Assembly (NCBI RefSeq): GCF_039749495.1
Contig: NZ_JBDLLU010000010.1
Coordinates: 17,483-81,482, forward strand
Length of the DNA: 64,000 nt
Source of the DNA: Dehalogenimonas sp. THU2
GTDB taxonomy: Bacteria; Chloroflexota; Dehalococcoidia; Dehalococcoidales; Dehalococcoidaceae
Reading direction: 5' to 3'
In this document: positions 25,365-34,559 of the stretch, one piece after another
Numbering within the stretch: position 1 is the stretch's first letter
How the letters are laid out: the number at the start of each line of letters is the position of its first letter
Made by a program: the position numbers and the translations under genes
The notes under the pieces: generated by a model
Told to the model about the DNA's origin: nothing
What the model saw: only the letters and a program-made list of their open reading frames with translations
Databases searched by the model: none

Positions 25365-26303
25365 TCAGCCCAGCATCGAACCGATGAAGTCGCGCTGGCC
25401 GCGGAGGAATTCCGCCGCCGCCGCCGGGCGCTTGCCCTCGAGTTGCAGGCTGAGGATGCCCAGCACCCCGCCGCCGGTGGCTACCCCGAACGGAACCGCC
25501 GGCGCGTTTGGGACCTGGACCACCGTGCCCGGTTCGGCTTTGGTATCTATGTCGACCGGTCTCGTCTCGATAAGTTTCAGGGTTTTACCTTGCCAGGCGG
25601 TATAAGCCCCCGGCCATGGCTGAAAAGCCCGCGATTGGCGCCAGATCATATCGGCCGATTGCCGCCAGTCGATGCGGCCGGCTTCTTTGGCTAGCATCGG
25701 GGCATAGGTAGAGCCTTCCACCGGCTGGGGAACCGCGTCGATGGTACCGCGTTCGACCTGGGGCAGGACATCGATGAGGCTCATGGCCCCGATGATCGCC
25801 AGGCGCCCGGACAGGCTGCCGGTAGTGTCCCAATCGAAAACCGGTATCATGGCGCGGGAATAAACGGCGCCGGTGTCGATGCCCGCGTCCATACGCATGA
25901 TGCTGACTCCGGTGAACCGGTCGCCGGCGGCGATGGCGGCGGCGATGGGCGCCGCGCCCCGGTGTCTCGGCAACAGGGAGGCGTGGACGTTCAGGCAACC
26001 CAGCCGGGGAATGTCCAGCACCGCCTGCGGCAGTATCAGGCCGTAGGCGGCAACCACGATTACGTCGGGTTCAAGTTCCCGCAGTTCCGCCTGGGCTTCC
26101 GGCTTGCGGAGGGTACCGGGCTGAATAACGGTGAGGCCGTGTTGTTCCGCCATCTGTTTTACCGGGGAAGCGGTCAGCGTTTTGCCGCGACCGGAGGGGG
26201 CGTCCCGGCGCGTGTATACAGCGGCCACCTTATAGCCTTCGCCGGCGAGGGCTTCAAGCACCGGCACGGCAAACTCCGGCGTACCCATAAAGACAATTTT
26301 CAT
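25365..26303 (-). CDS. fmt: methionyl-tRNA formyltransferase
   Basis: Formylates initiator Met-tRNA for translation start. The 312-residue protein begins MKIVFMGTPEFAVPVLEAL and has the formyl-transfer motif SLLPRHRGAAPI (His/Asn/Asp catalytic region, about 107-120) and GVSIMRMDAGIDTG. No def gene is adjacent, though def and fmt are often paired. It is divergent from dnaA and probably cotranscribed with trmO. Confidence 0.97.
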   Translation of the reverse strand: MKIVFMGTPEFAVPVLEALAGEGYKVAAVYTRRDAPSGRGKTLTASPVKQMAEQHGLTVIQPGTLRKPEAQAELRELEPDVIVVAAYGLILPQAVLDIPRLGCLNVHASLLPRHRGAAPIAAAIAAGDRFTGVSIMRMDAGIDTGAVYSRAMIPVFDWDTTGSLSGRLAIIGAMSLIDVLPQVERGTIDAVPQPVEGSTYAPMLAKEAGRIDWRQSADMIWRQSRAFQPWPGAYTAWQGKTLKLIETRPVDIDTKAEPGTVVQVPNAPAVPFGVATGGGVLGILSLQLEGKRPAAAAEFLRGQRDFIGSMLG

Positions 26304-26609
26304 TTTAATAGTACCTTTTTCCTATGCGCGATTGTAGCACCATTTTTTTATTTTTCCCAATAGCTTTACGGTGGTTACGCCGGGGCAATATAGAGAGCTC
26401 TGAAGAGCTTGAAAGAGTAATCCGTTGCGGCTATACGGCGGAGCGGGCGGTACAGGCGCTTGCCCCGGTTATAGGCGGGCTGGTACTATGAATAAGGTTT
26501 TCACGACGGCATGCGCCGGGCTGAGAACAAACCCTGAAAAGACGCCGGGCCGGGTATTTTATTACCCATGGGGCATGTCCCTTTTTTAAATAGTTTGGAG
26601 ACATCACGC
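26304..26609. other. fmt-dnaA divergent intergenic region
   Basis: About 300 bp without a gene. TTGAAA (near 26410) and TATACG, 17 bp apart, could be the dnaA promoter. I looked for clustered DnaA boxes (TTATCCACA type) and found none, so there is no sign that the replication origin is here. Confidence 0.4.
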
Positions 26610-27965
26610 TTGCCGACCGAAGAAATACAATCTGCCACTGACGCCGGTAAGATCTGGGAAACCGCGCTTGGGGAACTGGAATGTTCCCTGAACCGTCCCA
26701 ATTTCCGCACATGGTACGCCCGCACCACCGGCCTCGGCTTCGAGGACGGGCGCTTCATCATCGGCGTGCCCAACTCTTTCGTCGCCGAGTACCTGGAGCA
26801 GAACCAGCGCTCACTGATTGCCAAGACGCTGATCAAGCTCACCGGCCGGGACAATCTGCAACTTGGTTTCAAGGTGACGGCGGGGGGCAAAACGGGCGCC
26901 GTCCGCCCCGCACCCGGCGATACGTCCGCCCGTTCCGAGGGCTGCCGCTTTAATCCGCGCTATGACTTCGACGCCTTCATCGTCGGCAACGCCAACCGGC
27001 TGGCCCACGCCGCGGCGCTATCCGCCGCCCAGAAACCGGGTGAAGGCTACAACCCCCTCTTCATCCACGGTTCGAGCGGCCTGGGCAAGACCCACCTGCT
27101 CCAGGCCATCGGCCAGACTGCGGAGCGCGCCGGTAAAACCGTGCGTTACGTCTCCGGGGAGCAGTTCACCTCGGAATTCGTGTCCGCCATCAGGGAAAGG
27201 CGCGGCGATGAGTTCCGGGAACGCTATCGCAACGTAGACCTGCTGCTCCTGGACGACGTCCAGTTCCTGGCAGGCAAGTCACAGACCGAGGAAAGCTTTT
27301 TTCATACCTTCAACGAACTGCACAATTCCGGCAAGCAGATCGTGCTTTCCGCGGATTCGCCCCCGAAGGCTATCGCCCAGCTCGAAGACCGTCTGCGTTC
27401 CCGTTTCGAGTGGGGTCTGACCGCCGAGATATCGCCGCCGGATGAAAAGATGCGCCTGTCTATCCTGCGCTCCCGCGCCGAGCAGGCCGGGGCGGAGCTT
27501 ACCCCGGACGTCCTGGACTACATGGCCTCTGAGGTCATCCGCAATATCCGGGAGCTGGAGGGCAATCTGAACCGGGTGCTGGCCTACTCCCGTCTGCTGC
27601 GTTCGGCCGTCACCCCGGACCTGGCCCGGCGGGCGCTTAAAAACCTGGCCGCCGAGCCTGTCGAGAACAAGCCGGAGACGGGACCGGAACTCCTGCTCGA
27701 TACCGTGGCGGCATGCTTCGAGATCACCCCGGAAGATCTCCTGGGCCGCCGCCGGGACAAGGAAATTGCCACCGCCCGGCAAGTTGCCATGTACGTCCTT
27801 AAGAGCCAGAATCTGTGGTCCCTGGGTGAGATCGGCCGCCTGGTCGGCGACCGCACCGCAGCCACCGTCAGCCACTCCTGCGACAAGATCGGCCGGGAGC
27901 TAGAGTTCAATCCCCTGCTGAAGCGCAAACTAATCGACATCGAAAACCGCCTCGGCGGCAAGTAG
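26610..27965 (+). CDS. dnaA: chromosomal replication initiator DnaA
   Basis: DnaA binds oriC and opens DNA. The 451-residue protein has domain I (about 1-75), a short linker, the AAA+ domain with Walker A GSSGLGKTHLLQAIG and Walker B LLLLDDVQFLAGK, and domain IV with the DNA-binding signature VGDRTAATVSHSCDKI. The usual family sequence is GRDHTTVxHA, so HT is replaced by TA. I prefer TTG 26610 (GGAG 26597-26600, 9-bp spacing) to ATG 26568, which has no SD. dnaN and gyrB are not neighbours. Confidence 0.95.
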   Translation: MPTEEIQSATDAGKIWETALGELECSLNRPNFRTWYARTTGLGFEDGRFIIGVPNSFVAEYLEQNQRSLIAKTLIKLTGRDNLQLGFKVTAGGKTGAVRPAPGDTSARSEGCRFNPRYDFDAFIVGNANRLAHAAALSAAQKPGEGYNPLFIHGSSGLGKTHLLQAIGQTAERAGKTVRYVSGEQFTSEFVSAIRERRGDEFRERYRNVDLLLLDDVQFLAGKSQTEESFFHTFNELHNSGKQIVLSADSPPKAIAQLEDRLRSRFEWGLTAEISPPDEKMRLSILRSRAEQAGAELTPDVLDYMASEVIRNIRELEGNLNRVLAYSRLLRSAVTPDLARRALKNLAAEPVENKPETGPELLLDTVAACFEITPEDLLGRRRDKEIATARQVAMYVLKSQNLWSLGEIGRLVGDRTAATVSHSCDKIGRELEFNPLLKRKLIDIENRLGGK

Positions 27966-28355
27966 TCCCGCCGTTCCTCGTCCTGTAAGGGCGATGGCAA
28001 CGCCTCGCCCTCGGGGCGGCGGCCGTTCCAAATAGCACCCCCCATGGGCGACGCGTCGCGTAGTTCAAGTAAACCCGACATCACACCTTTGCGGTATTGG
28101 TGACCGGTCTAAAAGGTCTCAACAGGAGAAAATTGTCTTTCTGAGCGTGGCGAAGAATCTCAATTCTACGTTCAGCGAGAGTGAATGTTTATCGTCCGCT
28201 TCTTCAAAATCACGATTATGCGGTAGTCTCCATGCCGTGTCCTCCTCGTTCATCGTCGTGTAGGGGCGACCGGCCGGTCGCCCTCCCGGTGGCTACTATG
28301 GTTCACGTTCGCCCGGCATCGACAATCCCGTGCGTTCAACGGATGGAATTTCAGA
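27966..28355. other. gene-free stretch with several repeat fragments
   Basis: Between dnaA and rpsT lie a GTAAGGGCGATGGC...GCCCTCGGGG fragment (about 27985-28020), CTGAGCGTGGCGAAGAATCTC (28141-28161) and a TGTAGGGGCGACC palindrome (28259-28284). No ORF with coding character is seen. It looks like a landing zone for short interspersed elements. Confidence 0.5.
28259..28284. repeat. TGTAGGGGC palindromic repeat
   Basis: TGTAGGGGCGACCGG followed by CCGGTCGCCCT; hairpin of the same type as at 18461-18487. Confidence 0.7.
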
Positions 28356-28389
28356 CAAAAAAGAAAAGAGGGGTTATTACACCCCTCTC
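28356..28389 (-). terminator. intrinsic terminator after rpsT
   Basis: On the minus strand a 7-8-bp stem (GAGGGGT/ACCCCTC) with a 6-nt loop is followed by a T-rich run of about ten bases, 23 bp after the rpsT stop. Confidence 0.88.
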
Positions 28390-28411
28390 TGATTTCGGCT
28401 TTAGAGATTTC

Positions 28412-28675
28412 TTACTTGGCGGCGGCGTTGAGCTTCTTGGCCATGCGGCTCTTGCGGCGGGCCGCGTTGTTGGCGTGGATGAGGCCTTTCTTGGCGGCGA
28501 CATCCAGCGCGCTCTGGCTGGCGACCACGGCTACTTTGGCCTCGTCGCTGCCGGCGGTGATGGCTTTTTCAGCCTTGCGGATGGTGGTCCGGAGACTGCT
28601 CATGGCGGATTTATTGCGCAGCGTTTTCTTCGCTGAAGTAAGAATATCTTTCTTGGAACTCTTGGTATTGGCCAA
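28412..28675 (-). CDS. rpsT: 30S ribosomal protein S20
   Basis: A small, Lys/Arg/Ala-rich 87-residue protein with the S20 pattern: MANTKSSKKDI N-terminus, RNKSAMSSLRTTIRKAEKAI, and the conserved KGLIHANNAARRKSRMAKKL. It binds 16S rRNA. A GGAGG SD precedes the start. Single-gene unit closed by the terminator at 28356-28389; S20 is often autoregulated, but nothing visible shows how. Confidence 0.97.
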   Translation of the reverse strand: MANTKSSKKDILTSAKKTLRNKSAMSSLRTTIRKAEKAITAGSDEAKVAVVASQSALDVAAKKGLIHANNAARRKSRMAKKLNAAAK

Positions 28676-28815
28676 CGGACGCCTCCTGAAATATTAACCT
28701 GATGACAAGGTACAAATTATACACGATACTTGACTTCGGGTGCAACATGAGATTTTCCCGTATTCCGGCAAAAGTACCCCTTGTCCGGGGCGTGACATCC
28801 TGTTAACATTAATCG

Positions 28816-29613
28816 ATGAACTTTCTTTCCAAACTGACCGGAGCCAGCCGCCACAACCGCAGCCTGCTGTGCGTCGGGTTGGACCCGGAACCGGAGAAGC
28901 TGCCGCCGGGTGTCGGCGTGCTGGAGTTCTGCCGTTCGATCATCGAGTCTACCTACGACCTGGTCTGCGCTTATAAGCCCAACGCCGCCTTCTTCGAGGC
29001 GCTGGGGGCCGAGGGCTGGGGCACGCTGAAGGCGACCATCGAGGCGGTGCCCAAGAACATCCCGGTCATTCTCGACGCCAAGCGCGGTGATATCGGCAAC
29101 ACGGCCCGGGCTTACGCCCGCGCTACTTTCGAAGAGTTGGGCGCCAGCGCGGTGACGGTCAATCCCTATATGGGTTACGACTCCCTCGAACCGTTCATCG
29201 AATACAAGAATAAAGGTATTTTCGTCCTGTGCCGCACCTCCAATCCCGGTTCGGCCGATTTCCAATCGCTTGAATGCGGCGGCGAACCGCTATACAGAAG
29301 CGTCGCCAGGCGGGTCGGGGAATGGAACCACCACGGCAACCTCGGCCTGGTAGTCGGCGCCACCCAGCCGGAAGAACTGAAAGCCATCCGGGAAGCGCAC
29401 CCCTTCTTGCCCATCCTCATCCCCGGCGTCGGGGCGCAGGGCGGCAGCCTGGAACTGGCGGTCAGGTACGGCACCGATGCCGCCGGCGAACTGGCGATCA
29501 TCAGCAGCTCCCGCCAGATCCTCTACGCCTCATCGGGCGCGGACTACGTCGCCGCCGCGCGCCGGGCCGCCCAGGCGCTCCGGGATGAGATGAACCGGTA
29601 CCGGCCGGTATAA
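28816..29613 (+). CDS. pyrF: orotidine 5'-phosphate decarboxylase (type 2)
   Basis: Makes UMP from OMP, the last step of pyrimidine synthesis. The 265-residue protein has LCVGLDPEPEKLP at the start and the catalytic Lys-Asp array DAKRGDIGNTA, followed by VTVNPYMGYDSLEPF and LIPGVGAQGG. The length and the DAKRGDIGNT motif fit the longer type 2 (mycobacterial-like) group. Other pyr genes are not in view. Confidence 0.97.
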   Translation: MNFLSKLTGASRHNRSLLCVGLDPEPEKLPPGVGVLEFCRSIIESTYDLVCAYKPNAAFFEALGAEGWGTLKATIEAVPKNIPVILDAKRGDIGNTARAYARATFEELGASAVTVNPYMGYDSLEPFIEYKNKGIFVLCRTSNPGSADFQSLECGGEPLYRSVARRVGEWNHHGNLGLVVGATQPEELKAIREAHPFLPILIPGVGAQGGSLELAVRYGTDAAGELAIISSSRQILYASSGADYVAAARRAAQALRDEMNRYRPV

Positions 29614-29618
29614 CCGGC

Positions 29619-29655
29619 AAATTCCAAGTTACAAGATACAATAACCAAACAGGTC
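29619..29655 (-). repeat. AT-rich interspersed repeat, copy 5
   Basis: AAATTCCAAGTTACAAGATACAATAACCAAAC on the plus strand is nearly the inverse of part of copy 2 at 12362-12419. It lies 6 bp after the pyrF stop. Confidence 0.6.
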
Positions 29656-29683
29656 GGGGATCCGGCATTCGGGATTTTTAACG

Positions 29684-29872
29684 ATGATCGACTTTCGTCT
29701 CAACGACACCCTCCGCCTCCGCAAGCCTCATGCCTGCGGCGGTTACGAATGGAAGGTGTACCGGCTGGGCGGCGATATCGGCATCATCTGCCTCACCTGC
29801 CAGCGTCGCCTGCTGGTCCCGCGCTCCGACCTGGAGAAGCGCCTCAAGACCTTCGTCTCCAGGGGCGAGTGA
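29684..29872 (+). CDS. DUF951 family protein
   Basis: A 62-residue protein of the DUF951 family: RLNDTLRLRKPHACGGYEWKV, then ICLTCQRRLLVPRSDLEKRLK. One Cys near 18 and a CXXC-like pair (CLTC) may bind zinc. Function unknown; members are short and probably bind nucleic acid. Its stop overlaps the dinB start (TGATG), so translation is coupled. Confidence 0.88.
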   Translation: MIDFRLNDTLRLRKPHACGGYEWKVYRLGGDIGIICLTCQRRLLVPRSDLEKRLKTFVSRGE

Positions 29873-31122
29873 TGACCCGGCGCATCATGCACATCGACCT
29901 GGACGCTTTCTTCGTGTCGGTGGAGCAGGTTTTCGACCCTTCGCTCAAGGGCAAACCGGTCGCCGTCGGCGGCATACCGGGGCATGGCCGGGGCGTGGTG
30001 GCCGCCGCCTCCTACGAGGCCCGCCAGTTCGGCGTCCATTCCGGCATGCCGCTCAGGGAAGCCGAACGCCGCTGTCCGAAATGCATCTTCCTCTCCGGCC
30101 ACTTCGAGCGCTACCGGGATGCATCGAGGAAGTTCATGGCCATCCTGGCCGATTTCTCACCCTTCCTGGAGCCGGTGGGCATCGACGAGGCCTACCTCGA
30201 GGTGACCGGGTTCGAGTCCCTCCACGGCACCCTCAAGGCCATGGGTGAAAAGATCCGGCGGCACATCCGCGACGAGATCGGCATCGGCGCTTCCATCGGG
30301 CTGGCGTCCGCAAAGATCGTGGCCAAGGTGGCCTCCAAGTCCGCCAAACCCGACGGCATCGTCGAGGTGCCGGACGGTGCGGAGGCCGCTTTCCTGGCGC
30401 CCCTGCCTATCGGCCGGCTGCCGGGTATCGGGGAGCAGACGGAAAAAGCCCTGCACGGCCTGGGCATCCACACCCTGGGCGAACTGGCGCGCCTGCCCCG
30501 GAGCACCCTCGCCGACCGCTTCGGCAAGTACGGCGAGGTGCTGCACGATCACGCCCGCGGCATCGACCGCCGCCCCGTCGAACGCCCGGCTGAGGCCAAG
30601 TCCGTCAGCTACGAGACGACCCTCAACGAGGACACCCGCGACCGCGATTTCCTGGAAGCCACCCTGCGCTACCTGTCGGAAAAGACCGGGGCCCGCCTCC
30701 GGCGCTACGGTCAGAAGGGTGGCGTGATACACATCCGCCTGCGCTTCTCCGATTTCACCACCATCACCCGGCAGCGCAGCCTGGGCTTCGCCACCGACGC
30801 CAACGAGATCATCTACGAGGAAGCGCTGAAACTATTTGCTAAAGCCCTCGACCACAGCCGGCTGCCGGTACGCCTCCTGGGCGTCGGCGTGGGAGATTTG
30901 GGCGGCGTGGAAACGCAACTACCGCTCTCGGGCGCCGGCGCCGCCGGATTTGCCGCCATCGACCGGGCGCTGGACCGCATCCGCAAAAAGTACGGCTTCT
31001 CATCCATCCAGACCGGGCGGGTGATGACCCTGGGCCGGGGCTCCGGTGAAGGGCATGAGAGCCACGGCTTTTCCGGCCGGATCATGGATCAGCACAAAGG
31101 CCGTTCCGCCGACCCCCTTTAG
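29872..31122 (+). CDS. dinB: DNA polymerase IV (Y family)
   Basis: A translesion polymerase of 416 residues. Motifs: HIDLDAFFVSVEQ (first metal Asp), VAAASYEARQFGVHSGMPL, GIDEAYLEV (second metal acid pair), GIGASIGLASAKIVAKVASK, and a helix-hairpin-helix LPGIGEQTEKALHGLGI. No beta-clamp motif is obvious at the C-terminus, which ends in a polar tail. The start at 29872 is fixed by MTRRIMHIDLDAF homology and the ATGA overlap. No LexA site is seen. Confidence 0.96.
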   Translation: MTRRIMHIDLDAFFVSVEQVFDPSLKGKPVAVGGIPGHGRGVVAAASYEARQFGVHSGMPLREAERRCPKCIFLSGHFERYRDASRKFMAILADFSPFLEPVGIDEAYLEVTGFESLHGTLKAMGEKIRRHIRDEIGIGASIGLASAKIVAKVASKSAKPDGIVEVPDGAEAAFLAPLPIGRLPGIGEQTEKALHGLGIHTLGELARLPRSTLADRFGKYGEVLHDHARGIDRRPVERPAEAKSVSYETTLNEDTRDRDFLEATLRYLSEKTGARLRRYGQKGGVIHIRLRFSDFTTITRQRSLGFATDANEIIYEEALKLFAKALDHSRLPVRLLGVGVGDLGGVETQLPLSGAGAAGFAAIDRALDRIRKKYGFSSIQTGRVMTLGRGSGEGHESHGFSGRIMDQHKGRSADPL

Positions 31123-31161
31123 TTCTAACCCCGCCAACCCTGTGCTATGATAATGACATAA

Positions 31162-32016
31162 ATGAACACCCATAACATCTCCCCCCCGCCCCCCAACCGC
31201 ATCGGCGGAACCGTGTTCCGCTGGGGGGAGCGCACCTTCATCATGGGCATCTTGAACGTCACCCCGGATTCCTTCTCCGGCGACGGTCTGGCCAATGATA
31301 TCGACGCCGCCGTGGAACAGGCCCGGCGCATGGTCGATGAGGGGGCCGACATCATCGACATTGGCGGTGAGTCCACCCGCCCCGGGGCGCCGGAGGTCTC
31401 CGCCGAAGCTGAGATCTCCCGGGTTGTCCCGGTCATCGAGCGCCTGGCTGCCGAACTAATTGTTCCCATCAGCATCGATACCTACAAAGCAGAAGTGGCC
31501 GAAGCCGCCGTCCAGGCCGGGGCCAGCCTCTTAAACGACGTCTGGGGTCTGAAACGCGATCCCCGGCTGGCCGTGATCGCCGCGCGGCACCGGCTGCCGA
31601 TCGTCATCTCCTCCAGCCAGCGGGACGCGCCGGTAGAAGATATCGTGCCGGCGGTCATCGACAGTCTCAAATGGGCTATCGAGCAGGCCGGGGCGGCGGG
31701 CGTCGCCCCGGAAAACATCATCGTCGATCCAGGTTTCGGCTTCGGCAAGACGCCGGGTCAGAACCTCGAAATACTGCGGCGGCTCAGTGAACTCCGGGTA
31801 CTCGGCAAACCGGTACTACTGGGCGTCTCCCGCAAGTCCACCATCGGCAGGGTGCTTGGCGACGCGTCCGTCGAAGACCGCCTGAGCGGCAGCCTGGCCG
31901 GGGCGGTCATCGGCATCATGGGCGGTGCCGACATCATCCGCGCGCATGACGTAAAAGAGACGGTCCGGGCGGCCCGCATGACCGACGCCGTGACCCGAGG
32001 CTGGCAAGATGAATAA
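31162..32016 (+). CDS. folP: dihydropteroate synthase
   Basis: Joins the pterin and p-aminobenzoate in folate synthesis. The 284-residue TIM barrel has GILNVTPDSFSGDG, DIGGESTRPGAPEVS, NDVWGLKRDP, VDPGFGFGKTPGQNLEILRRL and GVSRKSTIG. It overlaps folK by 8 bp. A folB (dihydroneopterin aldolase) gene is not adjacent. Confidence 0.97.
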   Translation: MNTHNISPPPPNRIGGTVFRWGERTFIMGILNVTPDSFSGDGLANDIDAAVEQARRMVDEGADIIDIGGESTRPGAPEVSAEAEISRVVPVIERLAAELIVPISIDTYKAEVAEAAVQAGASLLNDVWGLKRDPRLAVIAARHRLPIVISSSQRDAPVEDIVPAVIDSLKWAIEQAGAAGVAPENIIVDPGFGFGKTPGQNLEILRRLSELRVLGKPVLLGVSRKSTIGRVLGDASVEDRLSGSLAGAVIGIMGGADIIRAHDVKETVRAARMTDAVTRGWQDE

Positions 32017-32533
32017 CGACAACGAACTGGTTCTGACTTCCGCCACCACCCTGTACCTGGGCCTGGGCTCCAACCTGGGCGACCGCACCGCCAACCTGGA
32101 GCGGGCCATCAACCTGCTGAACCGGCCGCTCAAGATCACGCGGCGCTCCCCCGTCTACGAGACCGAGCCGGTGGGCGTCCCGGAGCAGCCCAAGTTCCTG
32201 AACATGGTGGTCGAGGCGCAGACCCATATCGCCCCGGCGGACCTTTTGAAACTCATAAAAGGGATTGAGCAGATACTCGGCCGCGGCAAGGCCGGTTCTG
32301 ACGCGCCGCGCGTTATCGACATCGACATCCTTTTCTACGGTAATCTCAAGTTAGCCACCGATACGCTGACCATCCCCCACCCCCGCATGAACCGCCGCGC
32401 CTTCGTGCTTAAGCCGCTGGCTGATCTGGCGCCGAAGCTGAAGCACCCCGGCAACAAGAAGACCGTCGAGGAGATGCTCTCTGCCCTGGGACCGGTCAAA
32501 GGCGTCGAACCCTACCCGGAGACGCCGGCGTGA
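32009..32533 (+). CDS. folK: 2-amino-4-hydroxy-6-hydroxymethyldihydropteridine diphosphokinase
   Basis: Adds pyrophosphate to the pterin just before the FolP step. The 174-residue protein has LYLGLGSNLGDRTANLERA, SPVYETEPVGVPEQPKFLNMV and the metal and catalytic motif RVIDIDILFYG, then TIPHPRMNRRAFVLKPL. It is coupled to folP (8-bp overlap) and to the patatin gene (GTGA overlap). Confidence 0.97.
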   Translation: MNNDNELVLTSATTLYLGLGSNLGDRTANLERAINLLNRPLKITRRSPVYETEPVGVPEQPKFLNMVVEAQTHIAPADLLKLIKGIEQILGRGKAGSDAPRVIDIDILFYGNLKLATDTLTIPHPRMNRRAFVLKPLADLAPKLKHPGNKKTVEEMLSALGPVKGVEPYPETPA

Positions 32534-33339
32534 AGCTGGGACTGGCCCTGTCAGGCGGCGCGGCACGGGGGCTGGCGCATGTCGGCGTCATCGAGGTGCT
32601 GGAGCGAGAGGGCGTCCAGATCGACATGGTAGCTGGCACCAGCATGGGCGCCATCATCGGCGCCGCCTACGCTCGCGGCCTGTCCGCCGAAGATATTAAA
32701 ACTGAAGCTCACGACGTGGGCTGGCGCAAGCTGGTGCCACTGGTGGATCTCAACCCGCTGCAACCATCAGGCCTCATAGGCGCCCGGCGCATCCGCAGAC
32801 GGCTGGTGGACTTCATCGGCGACCTCGATTTTTCCGAGCTGAAGAAGCCTTTCGCCTGCGTCGCCACCGACATCTACACCGGCGAGGCGGTGGTTTTCAC
32901 CCGAGGCTCGGTGCTTGACGCCGTAATCGCCAGCATGACACTGCCCTTGGTTTTCAAGGTACCGCGAGTCGGCCGCCGCTACCTGGTGGACGGCGGACTT
33001 TCCGACCCGCTGCCGGTAGAACCCTTGAAGCACCTCGGGGCGGACAAGGTCATCGCGGTCAATGTCCTCAAGAACCTGGGCCTCACCCCGCCGCACCGCA
33101 GCCGTGAGCACCCGCTGCCGAGACACGCGCCAAACATTCTTCAGGTAGCTACCCAGGTAATCTATATAGCCTCTGCACACCTGGCTGAGGCTTGCATGAA
33201 GGGGGCCGACGTGGCCATAGAGCCGGACATGACCGGCATCCATTTGGCGGACTTCAACTTGGCCGGGGAGGCCATCCAGTGCGGCGAAAAAGCGGCGAGA
33301 AAGGCCATGCCGCAGATTAGGGAACTTCTAGCCCAATAA
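32530..33339 (+). CDS. patatin-like phospholipase family protein
   Basis: A 269-residue serine hydrolase of the RssA/YchK-like patatin group. It shows the oxyanion-hole GGAARGLAHVG, the nucleophile elbow GTSMG (Ser near 40) and the catalytic Asp in VDGGLSDPLP. It may cleave acyl chains from lipids. GTG start at 32530 overlaps the folK stop as GTGA. The link with folate genes seems to be only operon sharing. Confidence 0.93.
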   Translation: MKLGLALSGGAARGLAHVGVIEVLEREGVQIDMVAGTSMGAIIGAAYARGLSAEDIKTEAHDVGWRKLVPLVDLNPLQPSGLIGARRIRRRLVDFIGDLDFSELKKPFACVATDIYTGEAVVFTRGSVLDAVIASMTLPLVFKVPRVGRRYLVDGGLSDPLPVEPLKHLGADKVIAVNVLKNLGLTPPHRSREHPLPRHAPNILQVATQVIYIASAHLAEACMKGADVAIEPDMTGIHLADFNLAGEAIQCGEKAARKAMPQIRELLAQ

Positions 33340-33440
33340 TCAGTCATTGCGCGGCTGCCACCGAAGCAATCCAATGCCGCAATAAACAGAATGAAGCATG
33401 GCTGAAAAGGTATAATTGGTGATTTTCAAAAAAACGTTCG

Positions 33441-33466
33441 CACTGAGCCTGTCGAAGGGTCATCCT
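33441..33466. repeat. GAGC-TGTCGAAGG repeat fragment
   Basis: CACTGAGCCTGTCGAAGGGTCATCCT; related fragments lie at 36309-36334, 47613-47650 and 28141-28161. It is in the intergenic region after the patatin gene. Confidence 0.5.
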
Positions 33467-33476
33467 CTTCACCCCG

Positions 33477-34559
33477 CTACCTATCCAACTCCCACCAACC
33501 TTGATACGCCAGCCCGTAAGGCCCGGTGGTAAAACTCACCGTCCCGATCTCCCCCCAATGCCCGGAATACTGTATCCACACAGCGTTTCCAGATGGGAAT
33601 TCCTTCTCACCCAAGTTCACCACCGATACTCCGCAGTCCCAAACCGGACCATTGCCAGAGGTGAAATCATCGGGCAGGTTGTTCCTCACCCACGTTCCCG
33701 CCCACGGGTACGACGCGTGAGAATCGATGGAGGAATACGCCACCGGCCTGCCGTCTGCGCTCAAACTGTAACCATCCCGCGCCCCCGCCGAGGTCGCCTG
33801 GCCGTACCACTTTCCCTCGGTGTCATGGGCGGAATAGAATATCCGGTAAATCGTACTTCCGCCGCGCTCCAACCGGACGGTGATATGCTCGAAGTCCGCC
33901 TCGTGTGCACTCTCTAACTGGTCGGTTGGGGCAAGGTCGCCGTTATAGGGATAGAAGAAGATATACTGGACGTCGATCATCCCCGTCATGCCCGGTGCAG
34001 GCCTCACGTGTACGTAGCACTCCCAGCCCGCCGCCGCTGTGCCGCTCCGCGTCTGGCTCCGGAAAGCGTCGAGGTTGTCACCTCCGCTCGCATCCGTCTG
34101 CTCCAGGAAGAAATCGGTCCGTGCCGGTGAAAGTCCTGACGAAAACCCCTTTGTAGCCTGAGAAACCAGGGATGTGATATTTACCTGCCCCAAGTTCAGC
34201 AATTGTTCGTCAATCCCCATCCTGACATCGAACCTCATCCTCACCCGTTCCAGGTACCAGGAGATATCGCCCGGTCGGTACGCGTCGTCAGGATGCAGCA
34301 TCACCACCGGCGCGAATTTCGAAGCCAGTTCTGCTTCGATATGATCGGGGATGCCGTCCCTGTCGCTGTCGATACCCGTTGCGGTGGTAGGTGGAGGCGG
34401 CGTGGAGATGGGTGGTGAAGATGTTGGAGGTGATGTGGTTGGGATGCTGGTTGTTGGGGGCGGGGGCTGCTTCCCATCGTCCGGGCGGGAGACTTCCGTA
34501 CATCCGGTAAACAGGATCAATATCGCCGACAGTACGAAGGCAATTAACTGTCTTTGCAT
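33477..34559 (-). CDS. lipoprotein with Vps62/DUF946-like domain
   Basis: A 360-residue exported protein with a lipobox (ILFTGC, Cys19), a Pro/Thr/Ser-rich linker (about 33-60: repeated PPTTS-like units), a DSDRDGIPD calcium-binding-like loop at the linker end, and a C-terminal domain with FAPVVMLHPDDAYRP, ADFEHITVRL, SAHDTEGKWY and SSIDSHASYP. These are features of the Vps62/DUF946 family of plants, fungi and some bacteria, of unknown function. The linker suggests surface display outside the single membrane. It stands alone on the minus strand. Confidence 0.8.
   Translation of the reverse strand: MQRQLIAFVLSAILILFTGCTEVSRPDDGKQPPPPTTSIPTTSPPTSSPPISTPPPPTTATGIDSDRDGIPDHIEAELASKFAPVVMLHPDDAYRPGDISWYLERVRMRFDVRMGIDEQLLNLGQVNITSLVSQATKGFSSGLSPARTDFFLEQTDASGGDNLDAFRSQTRSGTAAAGWECYVHVRPAPGMTGMIDVQYIFFYPYNGDLAPTDQLESAHEADFEHITVRLERGGSTIYRIFYSAHDTEGKWYGQATSAGARDGYSLSADGRPVAYSSIDSHASYPWAGTWVRNNLPDDFTSGNGPVWDCGVSVVNLGEKEFPSGNAVWIQYSGHWGEIGTVSFTTGPYGLAYQGWWELDR

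Noticed and set aside
26304..26609. Replication origin beside dnaA
   Set aside because: No cluster of DnaA boxes or AT-rich unwinding region was seen, and dnaN, recF or gyrB are not adjacent.
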